From Thermithiobacillus tepidarius DSM 3134 (GTDB lineage Bacteria > Pseudomonadota > Gammaproteobacteria > Acidithiobacillales > Thermithiobacillaceae): a stretch of DNA of 64,000 nt. The first letter of the stretch is position 1. The number at the start of each line of letters is the position of its first letter. The DNA is taken from NCBI RefSeq assembly GCF_000423825.1, contig NZ_AUIS01000003.1, forward strand, positions 124,001-188,000. Reading direction: 5' to 3'. The notes beneath the pieces are model-generated. The model worked only from the letters and a program-made list of their open reading frames with translations. It ran no database searches and was not told the origin of the DNA. This document shows, piece after piece, positions 40,402 to 48,436 of the stretch. Position numbers and translations under genes: made by a program.

Positions 40402-41310
40402 TTACTGGCCGCCGCCCAATTCGTGCACGTACACGGTGAGGATCTTGATCTGATCGGGGCTCAGACGACCGGCCCAGGCGGGCATCACACCGCGATTCAG
40501 ACCGTTGCTGATAACGTTTTCCAGAGCCGCGCGGCTGGGGGCGCCGGTCTTGGGATCCACCTTGGCCCAGAGCCAGATGTTGTCGGTCAGGTTGGCCGAG
40601 CCGATCATCTGATTGCCCTTGCCCTCGACGCCGTGACAACCGAAGCAGCCCACCTTGTCGCTGTGGAAGAGCGCATCACCCGCCTTGGCCAGGTTGGCAT
40701 CGGTGGAGTGGCCGGACAGGCTGAGCTCGTATTCGGCGAGGGCCGCGATTTCCTGTGGCTTGAGGGCCTGGCCGAAAGCGGGCATGAAACCGTGGCGACC
40801 GTTGGTAATGGTCTCCTGGATCTTGTCCAGGGTACCGCCGTAGAGCCAATCGTCATCCACCAGCGCGGGAGCCACACCCGGGGTACCCTGGCCGCCGGCG
40901 CGGTGACAGGCGGCGCAGTTGTCGCCGAACAGCACGGCACCGGCGCTTTGCACGAAGCCCATGAGCTGCGGATCCTTGCTGATCTGCTGCGGAGTCATGC
41001 CGCTGATCTGGTTGTAGAACTTGGCCTGCTGCTCCCGACCCTTCTGCATGTCCTTGATCAGGGCGATGCGGGTGTTCCAGTGGGAAGTGACCTCCTGGCC
41101 ATTCACCTGCACCGTCTCCTTCAGCAGGCCCGGGGTGAAGCTCTTGCCAATGGGCCAGGCCGGAAAGATGAACCAGTACACAATCGAGAAGATGACGGTG
41201 CCGTAGAAGGCCCACACCCACCAGGTGGGCAGCGGGTTGTTGTACTCCGCCAGATCCCCGTCCCACACGTGGCCCGTCGTTTCAACCTTGGGTTTATTAC
41301 TCTTTTCCAT
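40402..41310 (-). CDS. ccoP: cbb3 cytochrome c oxidase subunit III (di-haem CcoP)
   Basis: A 302-residue subunit. The N-terminal cytoplasmic stretch HVWDGDLAEYNNPLPTWWVW leads into one membrane span (AFYGTVIFSIVYWFIFPAWP), then two cytochrome c domains with CAACH (near residue 134) and CFGCH (near 220). CcoP passes electrons from soluble cytochromes to CcoO. The ATG at 41310 has AGGAAG 9 bases upstream; another ATG lies three codons earlier. The start lies inside the 3' end of ccoQ (14-base overlap). Confidence 0.96.
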   Translation of the reverse strand: MEKSNKPKVETTGHVWDGDLAEYNNPLPTWWVWAFYGTVIFSIVYWFIFPAWPIGKSFTPGLLKETVQVNGQEVTSHWNTRIALIKDMQKGREQQAKFYNQISGMTPQQISKDPQLMGFVQSAGAVLFGDNCAACHRAGGQGTPGVAPALVDDDWLYGGTLDKIQETITNGRHGFMPAFGQALKPQEIAALAEYELSLSGHSTDANLAKAGDALFHSDKVGCFGCHGVEGKGNQMIGSANLTDNIWLWAKVDPKTGAPSRAALENVISNGLNRGVMPAWAGRLSPDQIKILTVYVHELGGGQ

Positions 41311-41524
41311 CTTTAGCATCTTCCTTTTGGCGTTGCCCTGGCTCCAAGCCGCCATCCTCCTCGAAGATGACGTACTTTGCGGATTCGAGGTGTTTGCCGC
41401 GTTTCCTTCCACCCAGGACATAGATCAAAATGCCCACAAAAGTCACGAAGAACAGGACCAGCACGAAGGGCTTGGTATTCTCCATCTCCGTGAACCAGCG
41501 CAGCAGGCCGAGAAACTGCTCCAT
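41297..41524 (-). CDS. ccoQ: cbb3 cytochrome c oxidase subunit IV (CcoQ)
   Basis: A 75-residue single-span protein: FVLVLFFVTFVGILIYVLGG is followed by a basic patch RKRGKHLESA and an acidic tail. The pattern of a span followed by YxxGxxRK and an amphipathic tail fits CcoQ, which stabilises the cbb3 complex. It is a little longer than the usual 50-65 residues. It lies 5 bases after ccoO and overlaps the ccoP start. Confidence 0.9.
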   Translation of the reverse strand: MEQFLGLLRWFTEMENTKPFVLVLFFVTFVGILIYVLGGRKRGKHLESAKYVIFEEDGGLEPGQRQKEDAKDGKE

Positions 41525-41529
41525 GGCGG

Positions 41530-42507
41530 TTAACGGAACTGCGACAGGTAGCCTTCGTCGTACTTCTTGAAGTCAACCAGCGTGCCCAGCATCTGCAGAT
41601 AGGCCACCACCGCATCCATTTCGGTCAGGCGCTTCGGGTCACCGTCGTAGTTGGCTTCGGCCTCGGCCAGCAGGTTTTCCTTGGCGCTGGGCAGGTGCAG
41701 CGTCTTCTGGCCATTGGCATCGGCCTTGACCAAGCCGTTCAGCACGTTGGCGGCATCCGCCTTGACGTTCTGGACATAGGCCGGGATGTCGGCCTCACGC
41801 ACCACCTTGGAACTGCTGAACACCAGGGCCGGCTTGCCATCGACCGTGCGACTGGCCCGGTTGATCACCTGGTCGAGCTGGGCATTCAGACCGTTCAGGA
41901 AAGCATCCACCTCGGCACCGCGGTAGTCCTTGCCGTTGATGCGCAACTTGAGGGCCGTGGCGGCGCCGAAGTTGGCGATGTTGTCGATGAATTCCGCCTC
42001 GTTGCTGCTGTAGGGCACGCCGGTCTTCTTCAGGGCGGCCATGTGGGCGCCGATGTCGTCATACTTCAGGTTGTCCTGCATCAGCCAGGGGTAGTTGGGC
42101 ATGACCGATTCGGGCACCACGTCGCGTGGGGCGATCAGGTGCGCCACGTGCCACTCGTTGGAGTATTTGCCGCCCACGCGCGCCAGGTCCGGACCGGTGC
42201 GCTTGGAGCCCCATTGGAAGGGATGGTCGTACATGCTCTCCGCCGCCAGCGAGTAATGGCCGTAGCGCATGGCCTCGTCACGGAAGGGGCGGATCATCTG
42301 GGAATGGCAGTAGAAGCAACTTTCCCGCTGATAGATGTCCCGGCCCGCCAGCTCCAGGGGGGTGTAGGGCCGCACGCCGTCGACCTTCTCGATGGTCTTG
42401 TCGATGAAGAAGAGCGGCACAATTTCCACCAGACCGCCGATGCTGATCACGATCATGACCAGCACCAGCATCAGGCCGATATTCGTTTCTATTGTTTCAT
42501 GCTTCAT
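41530..42507 (-). CDS. ccoO: cbb3 cytochrome c oxidase subunit II (mono-haem CcoO), enlarged
   Basis: A 325-residue subunit; the family is usually about 200-240. The N-terminal membrane anchor, [24 protein letters not shown] (haem site CFYCH, residues 64-68), the [30 protein letters not shown] block and the methionine ligand in [10 protein letters not shown] are normal. So is the C-terminal [15 protein letters not shown]. About 100 extra residues (roughly 175-285) lie between GVPYSSNE and that end; they include [20 protein letters not shown] and have no extra CxxCH. Function in the oxidase should be intact. See findings. Confidence 0.93.
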   Translation of the reverse strand: MKHETIETNIGLMLVLVMIVISIGGLVEIVPLFFIDKTIEKVDGVRPYTPLELAGRDIYQRESCFYCHSQMIRPFRDEAMRYGHYSLAAESMYDHPFQWGSKRTGPDLARVGGKYSNEWHVAHLIAPRDVVPESVMPNYPWLMQDNLKYDDIGAHMAALKKTGVPYSSNEAEFIDNIANFGAATALKLRINGKDYRGAEVDAFLNGLNAQLDQVINRASRTVDGKPALVFSSSKVVREADIPAYVQNVKADAANVLNGLVKADANGQKTLHLPSAKENLLAEAEANYDGDPKRLTEMDAVVAYLQMLGTLVDFKKYDEGYLSQFR

Positions 42508-42567
42508 TTCTCGATCCCTTAATGCCCGCGGCCGGGACCGCGGGCGCTGCTGATGTGATAACGAGTC

Positions 42568-44013
42568 TTAGGCGCGGGCCACTGCCGGGACCGCCTTGGC
42601 CTGCTTGATGGTCATGTACACGTTGTAGACCATCAGCAGCATGCCGGCCACGAAGAAGGCACCGCCCAACGCACGCATGGCGTAGAAGGGATGCATGGCG
42701 GCGACGGACTCGGCGAAGCGGTACATGAGGTTGCCATAGTCGTCGAAGGCGCGCCACATCAGACCCTGGGCGATGCCGCTGATCCACATGGCGACGATAT
42801 AGAGCAGCACACCGATGGTGGCCAGCCAGAAATGCACGTTGATCAAGCGGGTGCTGTAGATCTCCGTATCCCACAGCTTGGGCACTAGATGGTAGAGCGA
42901 GCCGAAGGTGATCATGGCCACCCAGCCCAACGCACCGGAGTGCACGTGGCCGACGGTCCAATCGGTGTAGTGGGACAGCGCGTTTACGCTCTTCAGCGCC
43001 ATCATCGGGCCCTCGAAGGTGGACATGCCGTAGAAGGACAGGGCCACGATCAGGAACTTCATGATGGGATCGGTGCGCAACTTCTCCCAGGAGCCGGACA
43101 GAGTCATGATGCCGTTGATCATGCCGCCCCAGGAGGGCATCAGCAGCATGATGGAGAAGGTCGCGGCCAGGGTCGAGGTCCAATCCGGCAGCGCGGTCCA
43201 GTGCAGGTGATGAGCGCCGACCCACATGTACATGAAGATCAGTGCCCAGAAGTGGATGATGGACAGCCGGTAGGAGTAGATCGGACGGCCGGCCTGCTTG
43301 GGCACGAAGTAGTACATCATGCCGAGGAAGGCGGCGGTCAGGTAGAAGCCCACGGCGTTGTGGCCGTACCACCACTGGGTCATGGCGTCCTGCACGCCCG
43401 AGAACAGGGAGTAGGACTTGGTCAGGGAGACCGGCACCGCCAGGTTGTTGAAGACGTGGAGGATGATGGTCGCCAGAATGTAGGCCAGGAAGAACCAGTT
43501 GGCCACGTAGATGTGGCGCTGCCGGCGCTTCATGATGGTGCCGGTGAAGACCACCAGATAGACCACGTAAACGGCGGCAATCAGCAGGTCGATGGGCCAC
43601 TCGAACTCGGCGTACTCGCGGGTCTGGCTGAAGCCCAGCATGTAGGTGATCTGAGCCAGCACGATGACCGCCAGCCAACCCCAGAAGGTGAAGTTGGCCA
43701 TGGCGTCACTGAAGAGGCGCGCCTGGCAGGTGCGCTGAACGACATAATAGGAGGTCGCGAACAGGGCGCTGCCGCCGAAGCCGAAGATCACCGTCGTGGT
43801 GTGCACCGGACGGAAGCGGCCAAAGGTGATGTAAGGATTATTGAAGTTCAGAAACGGCCAAGCCAGTTCCGAGGCGATGTAAAGCCCCACCGACATGCCG
43901 ACCACGCCCCAGATCAGGGCCATGATGGTAAATTTCTTGACGATGTCATAGTTGTATTCGACCGCTGCCGAACTGGCGGTAGCTGTCGAAGCCGTTGCCG
44001 TAGCCGTAGCCAT
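42568..44013 (-). CDS. ccoN: cbb3 cytochrome c oxidase subunit I (CcoN)
   Basis: A 481-residue catalytic subunit with 12 membrane helices. Present are [22 protein letters not shown] (haem b ligand region), [20 protein letters not shown] with the active-site histidine, and [23 protein letters not shown] with the CuB histidines. Further conserved blocks are [30 protein letters not shown] and YHLVPKLW. The first 18 residues are an unusual Ala/Thr/Ser run ([16 protein letters not shown]). It reduces oxygen at high affinity. It is the first gene of ccoNOQP, preceded by a sigma-70-like promoter at 44116-44144. Confidence 0.97.
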   Translation of the reverse strand: MATATATASTATASSAAVEYNYDIVKKFTIMALIWGVVGMSVGLYIASELAWPFLNFNNPYITFGRFRPVHTTTVIFGFGGSALFATSYYVVQRTCQARLFSDAMANFTFWGWLAVIVLAQITYMLGFSQTREYAEFEWPIDLLIAAVYVVYLVVFTGTIMKRRQRHIYVANWFFLAYILATIILHVFNNLAVPVSLTKSYSLFSGVQDAMTQWWYGHNAVGFYLTAAFLGMMYYFVPKQAGRPIYSYRLSIIHFWALIFMYMWVGAHHLHWTALPDWTSTLAATFSIMLLMPSWGGMINGIMTLSGSWEKLRTDPIMKFLIVALSFYGMSTFEGPMMALKSVNALSHYTDWTVGHVHSGALGWVAMITFGSLYHLVPKLWDTEIYSTRLINVHFWLATIGVLLYIVAMWISGIAQGLMWRAFDDYGNLMYRFAESVAAMHPFYAMRALGGAFFVAGMLLMVYNVYMTIKQAKAVPAVARA

Positions 44014-44115
44014 AACCCCTCCGTAGAAGCTTACTTATTACCTTTGAACCAAGCTGCGCGCCGTCCCATCCGGCCGCCCTGCCCGCACAGGAGGGAGGAT
44101 CGGATATAGCGCGAG

Positions 44116-44144
44116 AAAATAAGACACATGTATCTTTATGTCAA
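44116..44144 (-). promoter_or_regulatory. Candidate sigma-70 promoter of ccoNOQP
   Basis: On the minus strand TTGACA (44139-44144), 17-base spacer, TATTTT (44116-44121), about 100 bases before the ccoN ATG. No convincing ANR/FNR box (TTGAT-N4-ATCAA) is present nearby. Confidence 0.6.
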
Positions 44145-44315
44145 CAAATTTTCGCCCCCGGCACTTGCCATAAGGAACTTTTTGCTGGCATAAATTGTCT
44201 TTGTTAATTGGCCTGGTTCCCCAAAACATATTGATGATGCCATAGGCGATCAGAAAATTACCAATTAATTTAGTGCGAATACATATAGAAATTTTCTAAA
44301 GGGAGTTCCTGCCCG

Positions 44316-44537
44316 ATGCACAAGTGCCCTGGACGCGTCCGAGCCATGACCTACCTCATCTGGGGGACGATCAGCGTCCTGCTCCTGGGCTTCTGGGCAA
44401 CCCGGGCCGCCTCGCAGCAGCCCGCTCTGCATGAACCATCCTTTTCGATGCAGCCGCGCGGGCCTGACGCCCCGCAACGGCGGGGCGACCCGGCCCATGG
44501 CCGGATCACACCCCGCTTGGTCCCCAGCCGGATGTGA
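44316..44537 (+). CDS. Possible small membrane protein, unrecognised
   Basis: A 73-codon frame. An ATG 10 bases after GGGAG begins MHKCPGRVRA, then a hydrophobic span TYLIWGTISVLLLGFWATRA and a Pro/Arg-rich tail that looks non-conserved. It would be divergent from ccoN. The tail covers a GC hairpin and reads like untranslated DNA, so the frame may be spurious or truncated. No family recognised. Confidence 0.25.
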   Translation: MHKCPGRVRAMTYLIWGTISVLLLGFWATRAASQQPALHEPSFSMQPRGPDAPQRRGDPAHGRITPRLVPSRM

Positions 44538-44803
44538 CCGTCAAGCTTCAGGCAAGCCGCAACGCGGCATCCCATCACGGATGCCGGTGCGAAACACGGC
44601 TGGCACCGACGCGCAGCCGGTATCCTCTAGTATAAACCCGATGGGGAACGCTTCACGAGCCCTGTTGCGGGCAGAAGGGACATCTCATGGAAGGAGGCGG
44701 GGGCTGAAGTTCAGGCCAACCGCGGCGCGTCAAGGCAAAGCGTCCACGGCCGGCGTCCACCCAGGACCAGTTGGAGCGCGGACGCCCTGGAGCCGCCCTG
44801 CCG

Positions 44804-45142
44804 TCAATCGTGGGCGACCTTGTACAAGGTGTGGAAGAGCTCATTGAAGGAGACCTCGGCGTTTCTCACAAAACAAGCCACTTCGCCCATGGCGCACACG
44901 GACAACTCCGGTCCGCTCATGGCCCAGCCGCGTGGCGGGGTCCACCCCCCCATGCCGGAAAAGGCGGTCAACATGTCGCCTTGCTGCTGCAGGATGCGGC
45001 CGTTGGCGTAGCACAGCTCTGCTGCCAGTCCAGCATAACCGGGGTCGATCTCGCCCACCGCCTCCGCCAGGCTGCCGTCATCATAGAAGCGCAAGGCGGC
45101 GACGGTCCCCTTGACCGAAAGCAGACTCTCCAATCTCATCAT
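44804..45142 (-). CDS. DUF2173-like (roadblock/LC7-like) protein, paralogue 3
   Basis: A 112-residue soluble protein, the last of three tandem paralogues. The shared core is LxxLxGxxAALxF..DGxLxE..G..xPxxAxLAAxLCxANxR..Q; here it reads LLSVKGTVAALRFYDDGSLAEAVGEIDPGYAGLAAELCYANGRILQQQG. The second half (GWAMSGPELSVCAMGEVACFVRN) matches paralogue 1 closely. I assign it by recall to DUF2173, a roadblock/LC7-like family seen in sulfur-oxidising proteobacteria; its function is unknown. The ATG at 45142 follows AAGGAGG. It lies 88 bases after paralogue 2. Its CANN-like cysteine motif reads CYAN instead of CAAN. Confidence 0.7.
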   Translation of the reverse strand: MMRLESLLSVKGTVAALRFYDDGSLAEAVGEIDPGYAGLAAELCYANGRILQQQGDMLTAFSGMGGWTPPRGWAMSGPELSVCAMGEVACFVRNAEVSFNELFHTLYKVAHD

Positions 45143-45230
45143 GGACCTACCCTCCTTTTGCGCCCGTTCCGACCGCATGCCGGGCCGCGCTTCACTGGAG
45201 ACATCCCTCCCGATGGCATCGCCGCGGCGG

Positions 45231-45563
45231 TCAGACCCGATCGTTCAGGACGCGGAAGCTCAGGTCATAGTCGACATCCCGGCTGCGGGCAAAGAGCGCC
45301 TTCGTTCCCATGGCCATGATCACGTAGTCCAGGCCAATGAAGAAAAAGCCCTGCTCCGGAAAGAACCCCCCCTCTCCAGTGTGCTTGGCCCAGCCGAGCG
45401 CCTGCATGCGGTAATTGGCCATGTTGGCGGCGCACAGCTGGGCCGCGACTTCCGCGAAATCCGGCTGGAGATCGCCGCGGGACTCGATCAAATCCCCGGT
45501 GCAGGAAAACTCCAGCGCACCGAAGGCCCCAGGCAACGACATGAGCTGGTCCAATGTAGGCAT
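45231..45563 (-). CDS. DUF2173-like (roadblock/LC7-like) protein, paralogue 2
   Basis: A 110-residue soluble protein. LDQLMSLPGAFGALEFSCTGDLIESRGDLQPDFAEVAAQLCAANMANYRMQ shows the shared core including LPGA and CAANxxxxRMQ. The second half differs from the other two: GWAKHTGEGGFFPEQGFFFIGLDYVIMAMGTKALFA, more aromatic and lacking the GWAMxGPEL motif. The ATG at 45563 has AAGGAG 6 bases upstream. It is the most divergent copy, which suggests a distinct partner or role within a shared complex. It lies 37 bases after paralogue 1. Confidence 0.75.
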   Translation of the reverse strand: MPTLDQLMSLPGAFGALEFSCTGDLIESRGDLQPDFAEVAAQLCAANMANYRMQALGWAKHTGEGGFFPEQGFFFIGLDYVIMAMGTKALFARSRDVDYDLSFRVLNDRV

Positions 45564-45600
45564 AAAGCGCTCCTTGTTGTTCGTGGAGGGGGTCGGTCGC

Positions 45601-45945
45601 CTACCCTTCAACACCGGCGGCCGTACGCATGGCCTCGATTACCTGGTTGAAGGAGCTTTCCCGGATGCGCAGCATGCACATGGCATCATCCACCGCCACC
45701 ATCGCCAGTTCCGGCCCGACCATGGCCCAGCCCACGTAGGCCGTCCAGCCCGGCTGGCCGGACAGATCGGCCAGCAGGCGGCCCTGCATGCGCATGGTCA
45801 TGGAGTTGGCCGCGCACATGCGCGCCGCCAGTTCGGCGTACTCGTCGGGCAGCGGTCCCTCGAAGTCATTCAGCAGGCCCTTTCTGGAAAAGACACCCGC
45901 CGCCACGGCGCCCGGCAGCTCGAGCATGTCCGTTACTCTTGACAT
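45601..45945 (-). CDS. DUF2173-like (roadblock/LC7-like) protein, paralogue 1
   Basis: A 114-residue soluble protein and the first gene of the three. VTDMLELPGAVAAGVFSRKGLLNDFEGPLPDEYAELAARMCAANSMTMRMQ is the canonical form of the core. The second half GWTAYVGWAMVGPELAMVAVDDAMCMLRIRESSFNQVIEAM looks like the alternating strand/helix of roadblock/LC7 folds. The ATG at 45945 follows GGAGG at 5 bases. It sits behind the candidate activated promoter at 46015-46061. Roadblock proteins often scaffold or regulate small GTPases; no GTPase gene lies next to these. Confidence 0.78.
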   Translation of the reverse strand: MSRVTDMLELPGAVAAGVFSRKGLLNDFEGPLPDEYAELAARMCAANSMTMRMQGRLLADLSGQPGWTAYVGWAMVGPELAMVAVDDAMCMLRIRESSFNQVIEAMRTAAGVEG

Positions 45946-46014
45946 AAGGCCTCCAGGATCGGGCTGGACAGAAGTGTGGATAGCGGCCGCGCAGCAATGG
46001 CCGCCTCTGATATG

Positions 46015-46061
46015 AGTATAGTTTGGGAGGGAGCACGCAGGGGCGGAATAGTACCTAAGTA
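46015..46061 (-). promoter_or_regulatory. Candidate activator-dependent promoter of the DUF2173-like genes
   Basis: On the minus strand TATACT (46015-46020) serves as -10 with no good -35. A dyad TACTTAGGTA (TAC-N4-GTA, 46052-46061) is centred about 48 bases before the expected start. The half-sites resemble NarL/FixJ/LuxR-type sites. It lies just after the bioD stop, so these genes need not depend on the biotin operon. Confidence 0.4.
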
Positions 46062-46080
46062 GGAGGGCCGGCAACCGGCT

Positions 46081-46758
46081 TCAGACGGCCAACTGATCGA
46101 GCCGCAGATGGGCGGCCAGTGCACGCCAGGGTGCTGGGCCATCGACGTGGGGCAGGATGCCCAGGCAGGGAGCGGTCAGCAGGGCCTGCAAGCTCTCCAC
46201 GGTGCCGGGGGCAGCTTCCCCGGGCGCGGCCGCATTGCCCACCCAACCGGCCAGCGGCAAGCCGCGGCGGGTGATGGCCTCGGCAGAAAGCAGGGCGTGA
46301 TTGATGGCGCCCAGGCGCAGGCTCACCACCAAGATCACCGGCAACGCCAGCCGGCAGGCCAGGTCGGCGAAGGAAGCGCCGTCGCTGAGCGGCACCAGGA
46401 AACCGCCGGCGCCCTCGACGACCACGCGCTCGGCCTGCGCCGCCACCCCGCGCACGTGCCCGACCAGCCAGTCCAGGTCCACCGCGACCCCGGCCTGCCG
46501 CGCCGCCCAGTGCGGGGCGATGGGCGGCGCGAAGGCGTACGGGTTGACCACAGCGTAGTCCAGGCGCACGTTTGCCGCGGCCATGAGCGCTTCGGCGTCC
46601 TCGTTGCGCAGGCCGACTGCCGTCTTCCGGCAGCCGGAAGCGACCGGCTTCAGGCCCGCTACCCGTTCGCCGCAGGCAGCCAGGGCGCTGAGCAGAGCGC
46701 AGGCCACCTGGGTCTTGCCTACGCCGGTATCGGTACCGGTGACGAAGAAGCCGCGCAT
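46081..46758 (-). CDS. bioD: Dethiobiotin synthetase
   Basis: A 225-residue BioD that closes the ureido ring of dethiobiotin from DAPA, CO2 and ATP. The start FFVTGTDTGVGKTQVACALL contains the Walker A-like P-loop. GLKPVASG, the EGAGGFLVPLSDG loop and VVSLRLGAINHALLSAEAI are family marks. Its ATG overlaps the bioC stop (TGATG). It is the last gene of the leftward bioB-F-H-C-D run. Length is typical. Confidence 0.96.
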   Translation of the reverse strand: MRGFFVTGTDTGVGKTQVACALLSALAACGERVAGLKPVASGCRKTAVGLRNEDAEALMAAANVRLDYAVVNPYAFAPPIAPHWAARQAGVAVDLDWLVGHVRGVAAQAERVVVEGAGGFLVPLSDGASFADLACRLALPVILVVSLRLGAINHALLSAEAITRRGLPLAGWVGNAAAPGEAAPGTVESLQALLTAPCLGILPHVDGPAPWRALAAHLRLDQLAV

Positions 46759-47639
46759 CAGGAGCGCCGACGCAACTGGCTCAGCGGCACGCCGACACGG
46801 CCGTCGGACAGCGGCCGGTTGTCCGGGCGGCGGCCGGCCCAGGCATGACCGTAAACCACCTCATAGGTGGCAGGCAGGCCGTCGGGCCGGCGGAAGCGCT
46901 CGTAGGCATCGCTCAACGCCTGCAGACGGCGGGCCGTCATCAAGCCGCGAGGACGGGCACTGGTGGCATTCTGCGCACCGATGGCCTTGAGGTCACGCAT
47001 GACGGCACGCACGTCCGCATAGGTAAGCGTGAAGTGCTCCACATCCATGACCGGCATCTCGAAGGCATTGCGCACCAGGGCGTCGCCGATGTCGTGCATG
47101 TCGATGAAATCGCTGACGTGGCTGTGCGCGTCATCCACGGCACGGAACACTTGGCGCAGCTCCTTCAGCGTGTCCGGGCCGAAGGTGGTGAACATGAGCA
47201 GGCCGCCGGGCCGGAGCACGCGGGCGAATTCCGCCAATGTGCGGTCCAGATCGTTGCACCACTGCAGGGACAGGCTGGAAAAGACCAGGTCGAAGCGCGC
47301 GTCCTGGAACGGCAGGCTCTCCAGGTCGCCGCAGACGAAGTGCTGCCTGGCGAACCAGCCCTTGGCCTTGCGCGCGCGCCGCAGCATGGCGTCGGCCAGG
47401 TCGAAGGCCAGCACCCGGGCCTTCGGGTAGCGCTTGTTGAGGGCGCGGCTGCAATAACCGGTGCCGCTGCCGGCGTCCAGGATCCAGTGGGGCTCGAGCT
47501 TCACCAAGTCCAGGCGCTCCAAGAGGCGGCTCGCCACCTCGCGCTGCAGCACGGCCGCGTCGTCGTAGGTGGCGGCCGCCTTGTTGAAGGCGCGGCGCAC
47601 CGCGCGCTTGTCGATGGGGGTCAGGGAACTGTCCTTCAT
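46758..47639 (-). CDS. bioC: Malonyl-ACP O-methyltransferase
   Basis: A 293-residue SAM methyltransferase that methylates malonyl-ACP to disguise it for fatty-acid elongation to pimeloyl-ACP methyl ester. Family marks are DKRAVRRAFNKAAATYDDAAVLQREVA, the SAM loop ILDAGSGTGYCSRALNKRYP, LSLQWCNDL and GGLLMFTTFGPDTLKELRQ. The start at 47639 (MKDSSLTP) is 12 bases after GGGAGG. The much longer open frame upstream covers bioH out of frame and is not a fusion. It lies 8 bases after bioH. Confidence 0.96.
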   Translation of the reverse strand: MKDSSLTPIDKRAVRRAFNKAAATYDDAAVLQREVASRLLERLDLVKLEPHWILDAGSGTGYCSRALNKRYPKARVLAFDLADAMLRRARKAKGWFARQHFVCGDLESLPFQDARFDLVFSSLSLQWCNDLDRTLAEFARVLRPGGLLMFTTFGPDTLKELRQVFRAVDDAHSHVSDFIDMHDIGDALVRNAFEMPVMDVEHFTLTYADVRAVMRDLKAIGAQNATSARPRGLMTARRLQALSDAYERFRRPDGLPATYEVVYGHAWAGRRPDNRPLSDGRVGVPLSQLRRRS

Positions 47640-47647
47640 GTCCGTCG

Positions 47648-48436
47648 TCAACCTCCCGCGTCCGCCAGGAATGCCCGGATGGCGGCGGCGCAGGTCTCGG
47701 GGGCGCTCAAAAAGGGTGCGTGTCCCACGCCCGGCAGATGCAGCAGCCGAGCCTGCGGCAGCGCATCCAGCAGGTAGGCCGCCGTCGCCGGCGCCACGAG
47801 GCGGTCCAGCCCACCCTGCATGAGCAGGACGGGCAAGTCCAGGGTAGCCAGCGACGCGCGCAGATCCGTGCTGCGCAGGATCTCCAGCGCCTCCCGCAGG
47901 CAACGCGGTTCCGGCACGCGCGCCAGCAGCGCCGCCTGCAGGCTGCGCAGATGCTTGCGGGCTTCGCCGTCTTCCAGGGTCTGCAGCGCCAGGAAGCGCT
48001 TCAGCGTGGCCGTCGCGTCCTGGAGCAGATCGGCGGCGAACCGTTGAAAGACGGCCGGGGCCATGCCCCAGGGCCAGTCGGGCCCAGCCACGAAACGCGG
48101 GGTGGCGCCGACCAGAATCAGCTTGGACAGACGCCGCGGCTGCACATGAGCCAGCGCCAAGCCCACCTGCCCGCCCAGGGACCAGCCCAGGAAGGCGGGC
48201 TGCTGCAGATCCAGGGCGGCCAGCGTGGCCAGCAGTCCGTCCACGGCGCTCGCCAGATTGAGCGGCCCGGCACACGGAGTCCGGCCGTGGCCGGGCAGAT
48301 CCAGGGCAGTCACCCGGAAATCCGGGGCCAGGCTCTCCGCCAACGGGGCAAAGATCGCGCTCTGCATGCCCCAGCCGTGCAGCATGACGAGATCCGGCCC
48401 CCGCCCGGACTGCCGCCAAGCCCAAGCCTCAGCCAC
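47648..48436 (-). CDS. bioH: Pimeloyl-ACP methyl ester carboxylesterase
   Basis: A 262-residue alpha/beta hydrolase. The oxyanion region VMLHGWGMQS, nucleophile elbow LGWSLGGQVG (serine near 80), aspartate in QGGLDRLVAP and histidine in GVGHAPFLSAPE form the triad. BioH removes the methyl ester from pimeloyl-ACP and so ends chain elongation, paired with BioC. Its start overlaps the bioF stop by 8 bases. The W-S-L-G-G elbow and the bioF-H-C order are the classical gammaproteobacterial form. Confidence 0.95.
   Translation of the reverse strand: MAEAWAWRQSGRGPDLVMLHGWGMQSAIFAPLAESLAPDFRVTALDLPGHGRTPCAGPLNLASAVDGLLATLAALDLQQPAFLGWSLGGQVGLALAHVQPRRLSKLILVGATPRFVAGPDWPWGMAPAVFQRFAADLLQDATATLKRFLALQTLEDGEARKHLRSLQAALLARVPEPRCLREALEILRSTDLRASLATLDLPVLLMQGGLDRLVAPATAAYLLDALPQARLLHLPGVGHAPFLSAPETCAAAIRAFLADAGG

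Larger units (their letters stand above)
44014..44803. other. Intergenic region between ccoN and the DUF2173-like genes
   Basis: About 790 bases. The left 300 bases are AT-rich and hold the ccoN promoter and a possible rightward start signal for the short frame at 44316. A perfect GCCCCGC-AACG-GCGGGGC hairpin lies at about 44470-44487 without a T-run. From 44540 to 44803 I see no gene or recognisable site. Confidence 0.55.

Noticed and set aside
44231-44255. FNR/ANR box upstream of ccoN (TTGATGATGCC..GATCAG)
   Set aside because: The half-sites are too far apart and imperfect for TTGAT-N4-ATCAA.
44653-44844. Short open frames in the gap right of ccoN
   Set aside because: No ribosome-binding site, no hydrophobic or domain pattern, and they overlap the start of the DUF2173-like copy 3 in other frames.
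46758-48425. Single 555-codon gene covering bioH and bioC (apparent fusion)
   Set aside because: The N-terminal half is bioH read out of frame; the real bioC starts at 47639 and bioH has its own intact frame.
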